A stretch of DNA of 64,000 nucleotides from Dugong dugon (Eukaryota > Chordata > Mammalia > Sirenia > Dugongidae), in assembly GCA_030035585.1 (NCBI GenBank), contig CM057475.1, positions 6,552,100-6,616,099 on the forward strand, written 5' to 3'. The notes beneath the pieces are model-generated. The model did not search any database. It was not told the origin of the DNA and saw only the letters and a list, made by a program, of their open reading frames with translations. Positions 20,760 to 30,660 of the stretch are shown here, one piece after another. Numbering within the stretch: the stretch's first letter is position 1; every line of letters starts with the position of its first letter. Made by a program: the position numbers and the translations under genes.

Positions 20760-21419
20760 ACTAGAAGCCAAAACAGGGTCAGCATTGACTGCTCTTCCTG
20801 TGGGGTGATCTAATGCATGCAACTTCACCATCGCTACCTGGAGAAACCCGTGTCCCCATTTAAAGCTCCAAAGAGCATGGAAAATGAGCCTGTGGACATA
20901 TCAATTCACTTAGCCAGCGATCCCTGGACCCCTGGTTCTGGGTACCAAGGACAGAAATGTGGCAGACACAGGCCCAAGCCACGAGGCTCAGTACTCAGCT
21001 CCTTGCTGGAGGTGGCCACCCTTGGAGGTCGTGGCTCTCTGCATTGCCATGAGCCCTATAGGGCTGGATGGTGAAGCCGGAGAAGCTCTGCCTGGACTGT
21101 GGTTAGAGCAGGGTCAATGTCAACAGGAAAAGATGTCTGAGGTACAAGGATGGAGCATTAACTAAGGAGGCTTCCCTCCGAAGCTGGCTTGATGTCTGTA
21201 TTTGGGGAGGGGTGGAGAGGTTGGGAAAGCATTGAAATGATCTCCCCTCCCTGGGGAATATGTATGGACAGAGGTAGTGATGATCATAAACTTAAAATAC
21301 TGAGGAATCCAAATAGCTGGTGAAATATTAAGGTGTATTGGAAAGCTGAAGGGTCAGGACCCATTTGCGTTCTGCCTCTGGGACTGAAGGGTTCTTCTTC
21401 TTGCGCTTCCTCTCATTTC
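20760..21419. other. Intergenic, no gene
   Basis: Unique, moderately GC-rich. Open frames at 20817-21165 overlap each other and have no recognisable domain. Confidence 0.5.
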
Positions 21420-21545
21420 TCCTCGGCCCTTCCTTCCTTCCTCCCTTCCTCCCTCCCTTCCTCCCTTTGCTCCCTCCCTCCCTCTCTCCCTCCTTCCTTC
21501 CTTCCTTCTTTCCTCCCTCCTTCCCTCCCTCCTTACTTCCTTGTT
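21420..21545. repeat. (CTTCCCTC)n polypyrimidine tract
   Basis: About 125 bp of almost uninterrupted pyrimidines on the + strand, mixing cttc and cctc units. Confidence 0.95.
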
Positions 21546-21574
21546 AATAGGATATGGTTTTCTTTTATAAACAA

Positions 21575-21782
21575 AGAGCAGTACCAGTACCAGTTGCTGT
21601 GTGTGGACTCTGACTCCCCATGTGTGTCAGGGCAGAACCTCACTCCACTGAGTTTTTGATGGCTGATTTTTCAGAACTAGATCGCTAAGCCTTTCTTCTG
21701 AGGTGCCTCTGGGTGGACTCAAACCTTTAACCTTGGGTTAGCAGCCAAGTGCATAAACCATTTGTACCACCCAGGGACTCCC
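21575..21782 (-). mobile_element. Afrotherian SINE, antisense
   Basis: Left end 'accagttgctgtgtgtggac' and right end 'gtaccacccagggactccc', with 'aactagatcgctaagccttt' between, match the antisense SINE order. Confidence 0.9.
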
Positions 21783-22376
21783 ATAGATAAAGAAAGTAGG
21801 CAAAAAAAAAAAACAACCCAAAAACAACAACTCCACCCATAGTCCTGTGTACAATTAATTAAGCACTACTTGTTTTCCACGATTTTATGTTGTTGTGGTG
21901 CTCTTACTCTTTGGATAAGTTTCTCTTTCTTTTGTCACTAGGCTTTGTAACAAAGGCATTTCCGTGTTATTATAAATTCAGAAGCATTATTTTTAATGGT
22001 TTACTATTCGATACTATGGGATTTACTTAGCATGATTGTTGGATATTATTGGCTCTTTTAGAAAATGCCTCAATGAAGATTCTTACAGGAAAGACTCATT
22101 CTTATTTTGACTTATTTCCATAAGATATATTTGCAAACTTGTAGTTACTGGGTCAAAGAGATAACCAGCATTAAACTCTGCATGCGTGTATATTGCCAAA
22201 CACTGCTGCTGCCCTGGCCTGAGGAAGCCTGCTTCTTTGAATGTGTCTTTGGCAGCATTGAGCATTTTTGTTTTACAAACCCTCGCGACGCTGTGACGTA
22301 GGAAATGGAGCTCATGTATTGTGAGAACAAGTGCAGGTGAATGCTGCCACCACTTCTCTTAAAAAAAAAAAAAAAA
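21783..22376. other. AT-rich; old LINE-like sequence, half of a diverged pair
   Basis: The stretch 22017-22135 ('gggatttacttagcatgatt' onward) reappears, diverged, at 23048-23105 and 23829-23875, where an RTE splits it. The family is not identified; an old L1 is plausible. A poly-A run ends at 22385. Confidence 0.45.
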
Positions 22377-22377
22377 A

Positions 22378-22495
22378 AAAAAAAACCTGTTGCCGGCGAG
22401 TGGATTCCAACTCATAGTGACCCAAAAAACCCCAAAACCAAACCCATTGCTGTCCAATTGGTTCTGCCTCATGGCAATCACATGTGTAGGTGGAA
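22378..22495 (-). mobile_element. Two truncated antisense SINE tails in tandem
   Basis: 'tggattccaactcatagtga' (tail of one) is followed by 'aaaccaaacccattgctgtc' and 'ggttctgcctcatggcaatc' (tail of another). Neither has a head. Confidence 0.75.
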
Positions 22496-22905
22496 ACAAC
22501 CAAGGCGTCCATCAACAGGTGAATGAATAAATAAAATGTGGTTCATCCATACAGTGGAGTATTATTTAGCCGTAAGAGAAATGAAGTCCTGATACGTGCT
22601 AGGACATGAACGAACCTGGAAAACGTACTGAATGAAATAAGTCAGATGCAAAAGGGCAAACAGTGTATGATGCCACTTCCGTGAAATATCTAGATTAAGC
22701 AAGTGCGTAGAGACAAAAGGTTATTAGTGGTGACTAGGGGCACGGAGTTTCTGTTTGGGGTGATGAAAAGCTTTTGGAAATGGATAGTGGTGATGGTAGC
22801 ACCACGTGGTGACTATAATTAAGGTCACTGAATTGTACACTTGAAAACGGTTAAAACAGCAAACTTTTTGTTATGTGTATTTTACCACAATAAAAATTTT
22901 TAAAA
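22496..22905 (+). mobile_element. L1 3' end, sense
   Basis: 'catccatacagtggagtatt', 'aatgaaataagtcagatgca', 'gaattgtacacttgaaaacg' and 'gtgtattttaccacaataaa' occur in the order of the 3' end of an old mammalian L1. 5'-truncated, with a short A-rich tail. Confidence 0.85.
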
Positions 22906-23111
22906 AGTTAAGAAAAAAGGTAACACAGAGTGCTCTGTGGTGGGTGGTGTAATAGAGGGTGCTGTTTAGAGGCTATGAATCTCTTCTCTGTCGTGCTCCT
23001 GGCTGTGTAATTTGGGCCAGAGATCAACTTCTAAGTCTCTGTACTGTGAGATTTACTTAGCCTGATCATTGGATGTTCTTTGTCTCCTTTAGAAAATGCC
23101 ACAGTGCAAGC
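22906..23111. other. Intergenic; left part of the repeat split by an RTE
   Basis: 23048-23105 resembles 22017-22075. Its continuation lies beyond the RTE at 23829. Confidence 0.5.
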
Positions 23112-23828
23112 CTTGCTGGGTGCCATCAAGTTGGCTCCGACTCATAGCAACACTACGTACAACAGAACAAAATGTTGCCCAGTCCAGCACCATCCTCACT
23201 ATTGTTGTTATGTGTGAACCCATTGTTGCGGCCAGTGTCAGTCTGTCTCATTGAGGGTCTTCCTCTTTTTAGCTGACCCTCTACTTTACCAAGCATGAAG
23301 TCCTTCTCCAGGGGCTCGTCCCACCTGATAACATGTCCTAAGTACGTGATATGAAATCTCACCATCCTCGCTTCTAAGGAGCATTCTGGCTGTACTTCCT
23401 CCACGACAGAGTTGTTTGTTCTTCTGGTAGACCATGATGTGTTCAATATTATTCGTCACCACCATAATTAACACGCATCAATTCTTCTTCAGTCTTCCTT
23501 ATTCATTGTCCAGCTTTCAGATACATATGAGGCAACTGAAAATACCATGGCTTGGGTCAGGCCCAGCTTAGTCATCAAAGTATCATCTTTGCTTTTTAGC
23601 ACTTTGAAGAGGTCTTTTGCAGCAGATTTGCCAAATGTAATACGTTATTTTATTTCTTGACTGCTGCTTCTCTGGGCATTGATGGTTGATCCAAGAAGAA
23701 TGAAATCCTTGACAATTTCAATTACTGCACCATTTATCATCGTGTTGTTTATTGGTCCAATTGTAAAGATTTTCGTTTTCCTTATGTTGATGAGTAATCC
23801 ATACTGAAGGCTGTGATCTTTGATCTTA
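23112..23828 (-). mobile_element. RTE LINE 3' part, antisense
   Basis: Tail 'ttggctccgactcatagcaa' near the left end, then C-terminal coding sequence (minus frame 23446-23153 with VEEVQPECSLEARMVRF and KDFMLGKVEGQ). It ends inside the thumb region. Frames are broken. Confidence 0.92.
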
Positions 23829-23875
23829 TAAATAAGACTTATTGTGACTTATTTCCTTAAGATATATTTGTCATG

Positions 23876-24399
23876 AAGCTAATGGTGTCCCCCAAGCAGA
23901 GCTATTCCGGGAAATGAAAGGAATGGTATTTCCAAAGGAGGACTTCAAGACAGGCAAGTTTCCTTCTTTCCCCCTGCCCCAGCAGCCAGGTGACAACCTA
24001 CAGCTACTGCTGGGGCTGCCCAGAGCTGGTGAGGAGGGCACAGATGTTCACCCCGATGACAAGTTTGCCTGCTGAGAGCAGCTCCCGCCACCCTGCCGGC
24101 TATGCACAGTGAGCGCTGGGAAGAGAGGCTCCCATCACTCTCCTTCCTGTCTTCGGGATGAGACCTGAAAGGCAGCCTGGTAATCACACAGGAAAATGAA
24201 GCTTCCATTTTAATCAGGTGCTAAAAGTGCTCTCCGCAGCCTCATGCACACAGCGCTCCGGCAGGCGAAGTCTCAGGTCAATTACCGGAGGCTGCACAGG
24301 GCAGAGGTAAGATTGCTTCTGGGAAATTAGCACCCCTAGACTTTATCTTCTTGGGCCATTTGCCATAGGTCAGCCCCAGAGGTGGGGATACTGATGAGT
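23876..24399. other. Unique DNA, candidate conserved block at 24190-24330
   Basis: No gene. 24190-24330 is free of recognisable repeats and holds 'cattttaatcaggtgctaaa' and 'ggtcaattaccggaggctgc'. It is a weak candidate for conserved non-coding DNA. Confidence 0.35.
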
Positions 24400-24540
24400 C
24401 TGCAGCTCTGGTATTGCTGAGACCCCAGATGAGACACCCAGCAAATCACCTTATCTGAGTGTTGCTTTCAGTTTGTTTATCCGTAGAATGGGGACCAATC
24501 GACTGACACCTACCTTATAGAATTCTATAAGGTTTGTGGG
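24400..24540 (+). mobile_element. MIR fragment
   Basis: 'agcaaatcaccttatctgag', 'agtttgtttatccgtagaat' and 'ggggaccaatcgactgacac' resemble the middle and 3' part of MIR. Confidence 0.5.
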
Positions 24541-24569
24541 CAGGGGAGAAAAAAGTTACCACATTAACT

Positions 24570-24730
24570 GTGCTGCATACTTTCTATATTTTATTTCATT
24601 TGATCTTCTCAAAATTTCTGTGAGGCAGGGAGTGGAATTCTCTAGGATTCCAATCCATGCCTGCTGCACAGCCCGAGCACTCTCCTCAGGCAGAAGCTCT
24701 AAACCCCGGTGCTCTGGACACGTACTCCCG
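24570..24730 (-). mobile_element. MIR fragment, antisense
   Basis: 'ttatttcatttgatcttctc', 'tctgtgaggcagggagtgga' and 'gcagaagctctaaaccccgg' match antisense MIR order. Confidence 0.55.
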
Positions 24731-25649
24731 CCACTGTTGCACACACTGAGTGGGTGGGAAGGATGGTCTGGCTTTGTGACCCACCACCCAGGGGCTTCCT
24801 AACTCCCCTGCACCGAACTCCTCCTGCTGCAAAATGGGGCTGGTTTTCCGGCTGCCTTCTGCCAAGGTTGTTACACCACTCTCTCTCAGGCCAAAAGCAC
24901 TCGGTACATTACCAAACCTCCCTCAGATTGGAAATTAAAACTGTGTTCAGACAATGAAAACTTTCCCAGAGCAGACAATCCAGGTTCTGCAGCTGGGGCA
25001 GGATAGGACATGTGAGGGTCTTTTTGCCACCGCCCTCTGCTCCGCATCCTGTGGTTCTGCTCCTGACAAGATCTTAGGTCAAGCATGTGGCTAAATATAG
25101 CCTCTCCCCCACTAAGCTGTCAGCAGCACTGACCCAGGTTTGTGACTTGGTGTCAAGCTCAGTTACGGAGTGGAGACATTGATTTTAGAGGACTCCCACC
25201 CTCTTCCCTGCTCCAATTTTAGGTCCCGGGACTATATACCTGACAAAGCTCAGACAGCCGGTGGGAAGCTGGTGAGGAACAGAGTGGGCTGGAGACAAGG
25301 CTAGCCTGGTGGGTGGCACCTTAATGACAGTGGACAGCAGTGGGTTGCATCTTGAAGATCAAAGTCTCCAATTCTATGGCACAACGGCCTCAGGAGACCA
25401 CTGCTGGAAAACTTAAGCCATTGAGAAAGGGCCATTTGGGATAAAATGTGGCTCCTGAGCCAAAGGACTTGCTGAGTCTCGGATGGGAAGGGCAAGAAAA
25501 AGAGGAAGCTAAGCAGGACTGTTAGTGGTAAACACCTGTTCTCTGTGGAACTGAGGGGGGCATTTATGGTGGGGTTAAAATTTAGGAAGTCACTGTGAAA
25601 TGTGGCTAGTATCAATAGCTAACCACCATCTGTCTGTCAATCTGTCATA
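24731..25649. other. Intergenic unique DNA, no gene
   Basis: No repeat or coding signal that I can defend. The short frames on both strands are chance. Confidence 0.55.
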
Positions 25650-26022
25650 CTGTGGTGGCTTTCATGTTGCTATGATGCCAAAACTATGCCACCTGTATTT
25701 CAAATACCAGCAAGGTCACCCACAGTGGACAGCCTTCAGTGGAGCTTCCAGACTAAGACAGAGTAGGAAGGAAAGCCTGGCAGTCTACTTCTGAAAATTA
25801 GCCAGTGAAAACCCTATGGATCATAACAGAATATTGTCTGATATAATGCTGGAAGATGAGCCCTCTAGGTTGGAAGGCATTCAAAATACACAGTGGCCGC
25901 AACAATTGACTCCAGCACGCAATGATCATGAAGATGGAGCAGGACTGGGCAACGTTTCCATCTGCTGTACATGGGGTCACTGACTCTACGGCAACTAACA
26001 ACAACAGCAAACACATATTGCT
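25650..26022 (+). mobile_element. Internally deleted RTE (5' segment joined to 3' end)
   Basis: Starts 'gtggtggctttcatgttgct', runs through 'agactaagacagagtaggaa', 'aaaccctatggatcataaca' and 'gctggaagatgagccctcta' (RTE 5' region). It then jumps directly to the 3' end: 'cagtggccgcaacaattgac', 'ggtcactgactctacggcaa', with a caacaaca tail. The entire endonuclease and RT coding region is missing, so it is a non-autonomous derivative. Confidence 0.8.
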
Positions 26023-26034
26023 GTTTCTATTTGC

Positions 26035-26195
26035 CAGGCACGGCCCTGAGGGATTCCCACGCATTGACTCATTTTAATAACTGAAAAAATCCTATAAGCC
26101 AGGTGCCTTTGTTATCTAAATAATTTGCTCAAGGTCACTTAGCTAGTAGGTGCTGTGATACAAGCCCAGGCACCCTGGCTCCTTCACACGTGGTC
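26035..26195 (-). mobile_element. MIR remnant, antisense
   Basis: 'tgccaggcacggccctgagg', 'gactcattttaataactgaa' and 'aaggtcacttagctagtagg' follow antisense MIR order. Confidence 0.75.
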
Positions 26196-26332
26196 TTTAA
26201 AAGCTATTGGCAGAGGCCTGTAGTCTTTTCCTCAGGCCACTAGCTCAGATAGTGAAAGGGAGCTTTGCTCATGGCCCTCTGCTAAGGGCTCAGGCCCACA
26301 TTTGAGTACTTGACCTATGCCTTTCTTTTTGT
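26196..26332. other. Short unclassified gap
   Basis: No feature seen. Confidence 0.4.
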
Positions 26333-26757
26333 TACAGATTGACTTATGCCCCATCTCCCCCAAAAAAAGGATACGTTGAAGTCCTAACCCAGTACCTGTG
26401 AACATGACCTTATTTGGAAATAGGCTGTTGGAAAATGTTCAGCGAACATGAGGTCGTACTGGAGTAGAGTAGGTGTCCTATTAAAAGAGAAGAGACACAG
26501 ACACATAGCTGGAAGACAGCCATGTGAAGACCAAAGACTGGAGTTATGCTGCGGCTGCAAGCCAAGGAATGCCTGTGGCTACCAGAAGCTGAGAGAGACA
26601 AGGAAGGATTTCCTCCTAGAGCCTTCGGAGACAATAAGGCCCAGCCAACACCCTGAATTTGGATGACTAGCCTCCAGAACTGTGAGACAATACATTCCTG
26701 GTCTTATAAGCCACCTAGTTTGTGGGACTTGTTACGGCAGCCCTAAGAAACCAAAAC
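26333..26757 (+). mobile_element. MaLR-type solo LTR (MLT1-like)
   Basis: 'tacgttgaagtcctaaccca', 'catgaccttatttggaaata', 'agccatgtgaagaccaaaga', 'tagcctccagaactgtgaga' and 'gttacggcagccctaagaaa' are successive landmarks of MLT1-type LTRs. No internal sequence. Confidence 0.8.
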
Positions 26758-27153
26758 ACCCTCCCAGCGTAGGTTTGCAATTCCCCTTAGGAGTTTGCCG
26801 AAAGCGAGATTAACCATTCCAATTACCCATCCCTGATCCAAGAGATGGTGTGGTGTGATGGGGCTGTCTTGGACTGCCCAGTGGACTGGCCCCTATGCTG
26901 AGGTGACCCACAGAAAGAGCTGGTCCCTGACCCTGGAGACCCCAGTAGTGTCTGTGAGCCAAGTTGGAAGTTTCTGCAGAACAGAAGGGCGTCCACTCAG
27001 CGTGCCCTGCCAGAGGCACAGGTGCCAAGAGCAGGAGGGCTGTGAGACCTGCTGATAGGATAAGTGGTCTGGGCCTGGTCACACTGGTCAGTGTTACACA
27101 TGGGCAGGGGAGAGGGTGAACAGGGACTTAGACTCCTCCAGGTGCCTACTTTT
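26758..27153. other. Intergenic, no gene
   Basis: Moderately GC-rich unique DNA. Antiparallel open frames at 26810-27082 are chance. Confidence 0.5.
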
Positions 27154-28143
27154 GGTACCATGAATCACTTTTATATGGCTTTACTCGCCATGGTCTTGTA
27201 ACTCCCACCAAATGATTAGATGGGACTAGGCAAAAAGTGCTTATGGCCCACCAAGGGGATGGGACAGCTTGCTAATAATGCTAATAAGGTTCATGGCACC
27301 CTTGTGGGGGTGGGATCATGTAAATAAGGTGTATGGAACCCTAATGAGGGGATTGGTCAAGTTTTGCCATCCTGCTATGCTTAAAATGAGCCATCCCAAA
27401 GGTAGAAAGGAAGGACCTTACTACCACTAAGAAGGAGTGAGTCCTTTGGACCCAGGGTCCCTGCGCTGAGAAACTCCTAGGCCCAGGAGACAGAGAGAGA
27501 CCTGTAACACCCGAGATGGCACAAGATGGCAAGAAGCGGCAGCAGAGAAACAGCAGCAGCAGAACCAGGAGATCAGCCCAAAATGGTGCAGTGGGCCTCC
27601 TGGCCCACAGAGCAAGGTGGTTACAGTGTGTGTGCCAACCCACAGAGCAAGAAAGCTGAGCACCTTTGGGCAGGAGGCTTCCTGGCAGAGTGGGGTACCC
27701 CCAGGCACTTATTGGCAGAGCTAAAGAGCTTTGTAACATTTGCTTGAGCAGGGCAGAGGCCAGACCAAGGGGCTGAGGGGCCAATAGAGGCCTGCTTGCA
27801 GACAAGGCTGAGAAGAGGCTGTCCTGATAGAAGAACTGTATTCTGAGTTGTCCCTGATCCTGAATTGTAACCTGCTACTTCCCTAATACACCCCATAACT
27901 TTGAGTATGGTCTGTAAATTCTGGTTGGCCATTGCAATGGATTATCAAACCTAGCAGAGAGGTTGAGAGTGCTATGGGAGAGACTGCTAGCGTCAGACTG
28001 GTAAAAAGACTGGAGAGAAGAGGTATATCTGACTTTCGCCTCATAGCAATCAGCCTTGGGCTGTTGATGCTGATAATGATTCTCCTCCCGCCTTGTGAAG
28101 TTAGGTGAGGAGGTTGGACCATGCCTTTACCTTACTGTGACAC
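27154..28143 (+). mobile_element. ~1-kb LTR-like element, copy 2
   Basis: Collinear by eye with 10251-11312: 'gtaactcccaccaaatgatt', 'cccttgtgggggtgggatca', 'gcttaaaatgagccatccca', 'ttgtaacctgctacttccct', 'gagtatggtctgtaaattct' and 'cgccttgtgaagttaggtga'. Its ends ('ggtaccatgaatcac' and 'ctgtgacac') help define the element's limits. The polyadenylation-type hexamer of copy 1 is changed here to 'taataca'. No retroviral genes lie beside it. Confidence 0.7.
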
Positions 28144-28399
28144 TTCTCCTCGGTATCTCTTTGGATGGGTCATTGGGGCCACTTCCCTGGTCATAACGGC
28201 CTGTTCTTCAAATACAGGGAGTGTCACTTCAGAGCTTTGTGTGTGTGCACGTGTGTGTGCATCTGTATATGTGTGGGACATTCCCCGCTCCCCTTGAGGA
28301 CTGCGAAAGAATCCAAAAACAGAGGATGCTATCTGATTGCCATTCTTGGCAACCGCGAGATGATGGTGCAGCTAGTCATCCAGAGAAGGGAGGAAAACG
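28144..28399. other. Intergenic with short TG run
   Basis: A short tgtgtg tract at 28238-28276. Nothing else recognised. Confidence 0.5.
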
Positions 28400-28830
28400 G
28401 TGTTTGCACAGGGTCTGCTGTGAACCAGGCACAGGATACATGTTCTTTATTTCATTCTTGAAACCAGTTGCCGTGGAATTGATTCCAACTCATGACGACC
28501 ACATGTGTGTCAGAGAATTGTGCTCCACAGGGTTTCCAGTGGCTGGTTTGTCAGAAGTAGACCACCAAGGCTTTCTGCAAGGAGCCTCTGGGTGGACTCA
28601 AACCACCAACCTGTTAGTTAGCAGGTGAGTGCTTAGTCATCTGCACCACCCAGGGACTCCACATTCCATCCTCAAAACACCTGTAAATTAGGTGTTGTGA
28701 TCTCCATCTTCCAGAAGAGAAAACAGATGCCCGAGCTCCCGCAACCACCCGGCGGCAGGGCAAATAGCCGTGGACCCGGCTCCCTCTGGCTCCGACCCCC
28801 ATGTGGGGGCCCCTTGTCCACACTGCTGCC
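28400..28830 (-). mobile_element. MIR, antisense, split by a SINE
   Basis: Left part 'gtgaaccaggcacaggatac' and right part 'attaggtgttgtgatctcca' with 'ttccagaagagaaaacagat' belong to one antisense MIR interrupted at 28461-28661. Confidence 0.7.
28461..28661 (-). mobile_element. Afrotherian SINE, antisense, inside a MIR
   Basis: 'ccagttgccgtggaattgat' at the left and 'caccacccagggactcc' at the right. The flanking 'tttcattcttgaaac' and 'attccatcctcaaaac' may be a decayed target duplication. Confidence 0.9.
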
Positions 28831-28849
28831 CCTTTTGACACCCACATCC

Positions 28850-29230
28850 ATTGCTTTAATTGAGTGCTTCCAGGCTCTGAAGGCCGGGTTTTGTGCTTGA
28901 ATATATTGCCCCATTAATAATTTCTGAACTTTTCAGGCAACATGGAAATAGTAAATTAAGAAATGCTGGCCATATATCCAGAGTGGAGAGCTGAAGCACC
29001 ATTTTATTACATGTGCCATGGAATTAAAGGCTTAATTTTTTTTTAAAAGATGGTGATGCATCATTTCCTACGGCCAGGTAAAAACAGTTAGCAGACATGA
29101 TTTATCCTTCATTCCACTTAAAGCCAAGAAAATGAAATCCCAGGAGCGGGTGTGCTGTTCTTTATTTCTGACTAGAGGGCCCTGAAGAATTTTACACCTG
29201 CTGTTCTGACTTGAAGGACACAGCCCATCC
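28850..29230. other. Repeat-free AT-rich block, candidate conserved non-coding DNA
   Basis: Contains 'gctttaattgagtgcttcca', 'ccccattaataatttctgaa' and 'ggaattaaaggcttaatttt', with a broad lack of recognisable repeats. Motif content suits a developmental enhancer, but this is inference. Confidence 0.35.
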
Positions 29231-29308
29231 CTGGCGGGGTCGGGAAACAACGAGGTGAGGAAGGAGGTGGTGGTGCCCAGCTCCAGCTGCCGCCACTGTC
29301 TCTACAGT
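29231..29308. other. Short unclassified gap
   Basis: No feature seen. Confidence 0.4.
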
Positions 29309-29520
29309 TCAGTGGTCCCTGAGTGGTGCAAACATGCTCAGCTGCTAATCAAGGGTTGGAGGTCCTAGTGCACCCAGAGGTGCCTTGGAAGAAAGGCCTG
29401 GTGATGCACTTTGGAAAAATCAGCCATTGAAAACTCCATGGAGCACAGTTCTACTCTGACACATATGGGGTCACCATGAGTCAGAGGTGACTCCACGGGA
29501 ACTGGTTTTGGTCTTTTTGC
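29309..29520 (+). mobile_element. Afrotherian SINE
   Basis: 'agtggtccctgagtggtgca' head, 'gaaaggcctggtgatgcact' body and 'caccatgagtcagaggtgac' tail followed by a T-rich end. Confidence 0.88.
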
Positions 29521-29735
29521 CCCCACTCATGGACTCAGAAGGTGGACAGGTCACACACTAGCCTTATGGTCAGGCAGTAACCTCACTGAGCCTGGTTTTC
29601 CACCTACAAGATGGAATCACAGCAAAACCTCCACGTGGGAGAACCTCCACGTGGGGGCTGTGGTGAGGATCAAGTGAGATTAAAGGCGGGAAGTGGGCTT
29701 CCAGTATATGCATAGTCATCTGATATTTGTAGGAA
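29521..29735 (+). mobile_element. MIR remnant with a small tandem duplication
   Basis: 'gtcaggcagtaacctcactg' and 'ttttccacctacaagatgga' resemble MIR. Inside it 'aacctccacgtggg' is repeated 16 bp apart near 29627 and 29643. Confidence 0.55.
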
Positions 29736-29769
29736 GAAATTGCTTTTAGAACAACTCTGTTCTCTGATA

Positions 29770-30115
29770 ATAAAAGTAAGAAATACTCATTGAAAAGAGC
29801 TTGGAAAATATAGAAAACAACAAAGAAGAAAATAAAGAACATAGTAATCATATTGCTAGAGATCAATGTTATATTTTCCCTTTTTGGCATACTTCAAACA
29901 AAAAAATTAGGCTCATACAGATTTAATTTTATACTCTGATATGATATTCTGTTTCCCCCTTTGATATTATAATGTGACCATTTGTTCCGTCGTTAATTAC
30001 TGTTCATAAGCTTCTTTGTCTGGTTGTATAAAGTTCCTTTGTATAAATGCCCATAATCTATACTGACCCTGTATTGTTGGATCTTTAGGTTCTTTTTTTT
30101 GGCTTATGGACGCTT
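29770..30115 (-). mobile_element. Old L1-like fragment
   Basis: 'cttggaaaatatagaaaaca', 'tcaatgttatattttccctt' and 'accctgtattgttggatctt' resemble an old L1 3' region. Family and strand are uncertain. Confidence 0.45.
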
Positions 30116-30169
30116 TTTTTTAAGCTCACCCTACAACAGTAAGAGGTGGGTATTATTAACCTGCTTCAT

Positions 30170-30660
30170 AGGCCAGCCTATTCATTTCCTGTGGCTGCTG
30201 GGACAAATCACCACACGCTACGTGACAGTAGAAAAACAGATTCTCTCACAGTTCCTAAGGGCAGAAGTGCAAAACCAAGGTGTTGGTGGAGCCATACTCC
30301 TTCCAAAGGCTCTGGGGGAACATCTTTCCTTGCTTTTACAGCTTCTGGTGGCTCCTGGACTTCCTTGACTTGTGGCACATAACTCCAATCTCTGCCTCTG
30401 TCTCCACAGGGTCTTTCTCCCCCGTGTGTCTCTCCCCCATGTGTCTCTCCTCCGTGTCTCTCCCTGACCTGTTTCTTATAAGGGAACTTGTCATTGGATT
30501 TAGGGCCCACCCTAAATCTAGGATGATCTCGTCTTGAGATACCTAACTTAATTATATCTGCAAAGACCCTGATTCCTAATAAGGTCACATTCACACGTTC
30601 TGGGGGTTAGGATGCAGACATATCTATTTGGGGCAAAATTCAGCCCACAGCAGCCAGGAA
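30170..30660 (-). mobile_element. MaLR-type LTR, antisense
   Basis: 'ttcctgtggctgctgggaca', 'tctctcacagttcctaaggg', 'cttataagggaacttgtcat' and 'aaaattcagcccacagcagc' are in the order of an antisense MLT1-type LTR. Confidence 0.85.
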
